Part shown: in pieces, positions 6,276 through 9,307 of the stretch | How positions within the stretch are numbered: the stretch's first letter is position 1 | Layout: the number at the start of each line of letters is the position of its first letter | Assembly (NCBI GenBank): GCA_027445725.1 | Contig: DAIAVG010000041.1 | Coordinates: 1-9,307, forward strand | Length of the DNA stretch: 9,307 nt | Direction: 5' to 3' | Source: Acidithiobacillus sp. | GTDB taxonomy: Bacteria; Pseudomonadota; Gammaproteobacteria; Acidithiobacillales; Acidithiobacillaceae | The notes under the pieces: model-generated | Databases searched by the model: none | Told to the model about the DNA's origin: nothing | Seen by the model: the letters and a program-made list of their open reading frames with translations, nothing else | Translations under genes and position numbers: made by a program

Positions 6276-6857
6276 TTATCCTCGACGAGGCCAGCCCAGC
6301 AGCACACGCAAGGCGCCGCTGCCCCCTTCTTCAGGGCGAGCCTGAGCAAAGGCCAGCACCTCCTGGTGACGTATCAGCCAGCCACCCACCAGTCTTTTCA
6401 GGACGGGAATACGACCAGGGGATCCCAGTCCTTTGCCATGGACGACGCAGACGCACGTCCAGCGCCATTGCCGCGCTTCCCGCAAAAATGCCGCCAGTTC
6501 GGTGCGAGCCTCTTCTACGGTACAGCCATGCAGATCGAGCCGTTCCTGAATCCGGAACCGTCCCCGGCGCAAGTCCCGTAGCAGGGACGGAGACAGCCCG
6601 GACCGCAAATAAAGCCACTCGTCTCCGGATTCCAATACTTCATCGCAGTTCAGGCTGTGGCCGAGTGCCTCGAGAACGGCCAGCTCATCCTGGTGCCGCT
6701 GTAGCGGTAAGGGCGGTGGTGGTGCAGGACGTGGGGGAGGCGGCGGGGCTGGCAGAGGCCGGACATCGGCCACCGCCCGCAGGAAGCAATCTGCTTCTGC
6801 TGCATCGGTCACTGGTTCTTGCTTCTCCGGCTGATTTGGCCGCCGCCGCCGCCCCAT
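6276..6857 (-). CDS. Smr-domain endonuclease family protein (SmrB-like)
   Basis: This 193-residue protein has a basic, low-complexity N-terminus with a proline run (about 34-51), a linker, and a C-terminal Smr domain (about 105-190). The Smr signatures are clear: LDLHG (107-111), VHGKG (139-143) and GGSGALRVLL (178-187). The segment LRRGRFRIQERLDLHG matches the approach to the domain in SmrB-type proteins. E. coli SmrB is an endonuclease that cuts mRNA at collided ribosomes; other Smr proteins act on DNA. Which applies here cannot be told from sequence. The ATG lies 3 nt after the trxB stop, with AGAGGA inside the trxB end as ribosome binding site, so the two genes form an operon. Its stop faces the copZ stop with 19 nt between them and no evident terminator. 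Confidence 0.92.
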   Translation of the reverse strand: MGRRRRPNQPEKQEPVTDAAEADCFLRAVADVRPLPAPPPPPRPAPPPPLPLQRHQDELAVLEALGHSLNCDEVLESGDEWLYLRSGLSPSLLRDLRRGRFRIQERLDLHGCTVEEARTELAAFLREARQWRWTCVCVVHGKGLGSPGRIPVLKRLVGGWLIRHQEVLAFAQARPEEGGSGALRVLLGWPRRG

Positions 6858-6860
6858 GTT

Positions 6861-8089
<1,229 letters not shown>

Positions 8090-9307
8090 ATGAGTTCTGC
8101 TGCCCGTAATGCGTCCCGAGGCTCCCGGCCTGCCCCTGCAAAGCCGGTTCAACTATCGCGCGCCAAACCATGGCGCCGCGAGTCGCTGCTGCTGGCGCTG
8201 ATCGCGGTGGCGGCCTTTATGGCGATGTCCCTGCTCAGCTTTCACCCCGCCGATCCCAGTTGGTTTAATAGTGGTAAGGGTGGCCCGGTACACAATTGGG
8301 GCGGCGAAACCGGTGCCTATCTCGCTGATTTTCTGGTGCAGATTTTTGGCATGATCGCCTGGCTCCTCCCTGTGGCGCTGGGCGCGTGGGCCTGGCAGAT
8401 GTGGCGGCGCTGGTTTCGTCAGCATCCGGGACGCTGGGCGGCGCCTCTGGGGGCTGTCGCCATCGCGCTGGGTCTGAGCAGCTTCCTCGCGCTGACTTGG
8501 CCAGCGGACTGGTGGCCCGTTGCCGGCGCCGGCGCGGGCGGCATTCTCGGTCAGGAAATCGGTGTCCTTACTCAACCTTTCATTGGTGTGGGTGGTAGTG
8601 CGTTGCTATTTCTGGCGCTGTTTGTTCTCGGTGTGTTTCTGCTCACCGGCCTGGGACCGCGCGCCATGGCGGCACATATCAGCGCCCTGCATTTTTCCTT
8701 GTCGCGACCACAGTGGCGCCTGCGCTGGCCTTTGCGACGGCGTGTACCAGCCCAAGTGGTGTCGGTTACGGCGCTTGGACCCGCAGTGCAAAAGCCATCC
8801 TCGGCAGTAGCACCGAGCTTCTTCTCCACCAAAAAGCGCGGAGCAGTGTCGGCTCGCGCTGCCGTTAAAAGTAGTCGACAGTTACCATTACCCGCACCCG
8901 TAGGGCCGCCGCGCGCTGATGGTCTTCCCGATCTTGCCTTGCTCGATCCGGCAGATGCGGAAGACCCCAGTTCCCAGTTGCAGCCCGAAGTGCTGGCACA
9001 GCAGTCGCGCATGCTGGAAGAAAAGCTGGCCGACTTCGGGGTGCAGGCAACCGTGGTAGCGGCCCATCCCGGACCAGTGATTACCCGTTTTGAAATAGAG
9101 CCGGCACCGGGGGTCAAAGTCAGCCAGATCGCCGGTCTCAGTAAAGACCTTTCGCGCGTGCTGGCGGCGCGGGTGCGTGTGGTAGAAGCCATTCCCGGTA
9201 AGGCCACCATGGGCATCGAGGTGCCGAACCTCAAGCGGCGCACGGTGCGTCTCTCCGAGGTGCTTTCCAGTCACAGTTTTACCCAGAGCAAAAGCCATCT
9301 AACGCTG
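8090..9307 (+). CDS. ftsK: DNA translocase FtsK, N-terminal part (cut by window edge)
   Basis: FtsK anchors at the division septum and pumps chromosomal DNA to clear the terminus. The first 406 residues are present; the frame stays open to the last base, and the RecA-like motor with Walker motifs lies beyond it. After a basic cytoplasmic tail come four membrane segments (about 33-51, 77-105, 117-136, 168-188), a short linker rich in A, P, R and S (about 205-295), and the alpha domain. In the latter, LEEKLADFGVQATVV (309-323), GPVITRFEIEPAPGVKVSQI (328-347) and VRVVEAIPGKATMGIEVPN (362-380) are unmistakable. The linker is much shorter than the several hundred residues of E. coli FtsK. Against remembered E. 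coli FtsK, the stretch before VRVVE is one residue shorter. An in-frame TAG at 8078-8080 makes ATG 8090 the earliest start. The best Shine-Dalgarno-like run (AGGGG, 8068-8072) is 17 nt away, too far. Confidence 0.96.
   Translation, partial: MSSAARNASRGSRPAPAKPVQLSRAKPWRRESLLLALIAVAAFMAMSLLSFHPADPSWFNSGKGGPVHNWGGETGAYLADFLVQIFGMIAWLLPVALGAWAWQMWRRWFRQHPGRWAAPLGAVAIALGLSSFLALTWPADWWPVAGAGAGGILGQEIGVLTQPFIGVGGSALLFLALFVLGVFLLTGLGPRAMAAHISALHFSLSRPQWRLRWPLRRRVPAQVVSVTALGPAVQKPSSAVAPSFFSTKKRGAVSARAAVKSSRQLPLPAPVGPPRADGLPDLALLDPADAEDPSSQLQPEVLAQQSRMLEEKLADFGVQATVVAAHPGPVITRFEIEPAPGVKVSQIAGLSKDLSRVLAARVRVVEAIPGKATMGIEVPNLKRRTVRLSEVLSSHSFTQSKSHLTL

Overview
The window is bacterial chromosome, most likely from a proteobacterium near the gamma/Acidithiobacillia part of the tree. 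The neighbouring core genes mfd, ispD-ispF-truD, trxB and ftsK, their proteobacterial-type proteins and the GC-rich housekeeping sequence support this. A metal-tolerant acidophile such as Acidithiobacillus would fit, but that genus is an inference and no rRNA or marker here proves it. There is no tRNA, rRNA, CRISPR array, transposase or integrase.

Layout. (1) 1-760, minus strand: the first 253 codons of mfd, cut by the window edge. It begins at a TTG codon. (2) 761-1120: a non-coding divergent region with a candidate mfd promoter, a small dyad next to it, and a perfect 18-bp inverted repeat upstream of the next gene. (3) 1121-3143, plus strand: a tight two-gene unit of visibly lower GC. It encodes a membrane-anchored ClpA/ClpB-type AAA+ ATPase and a single-span envelope protein with a proline-rich stalk and an unrecognised C-terminal domain. 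This is the least explained part of the window. (4) 3154-5432, plus: ispD, ispF and truD, packed with a 4-nt gap and then an 8-nt overlap. The first two make isoprenoid precursors by the MEP pathway and the third pseudouridylates tRNA. (5) 5444-6256, plus: a MerR-family metal regulator under a textbook MerR-type promoter (19-bp spacer with a centred dyad), then a CopZ-like HMA metallochaperone. Together they look like a small copper or soft-metal response unit. (6) 6276-7829, minus: trxB followed 3 nt later by an Smr-domain nuclease gene. (7) 7830-8089: a divergent intergenic region. (8) 8090-9307, plus: the first 406 codons of ftsK, cut by the window edge.

Most of the window is ordinary core genome. 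In gammaproteobacteria ispD-ispF-truD usually lies between ftsB and surE. Here the AAA+ pair occupies the upstream side and the MerR/CopZ pair the downstream side, so both flanks look like sites where accessory genes have settled. The best candidate for an undescribed system is the AAA+ ATPase plus envelope protein pair. The most testable smaller observations are a methionine at the metal-selectivity position of the MerR protein and a possibly leaderless ftsK promoter.
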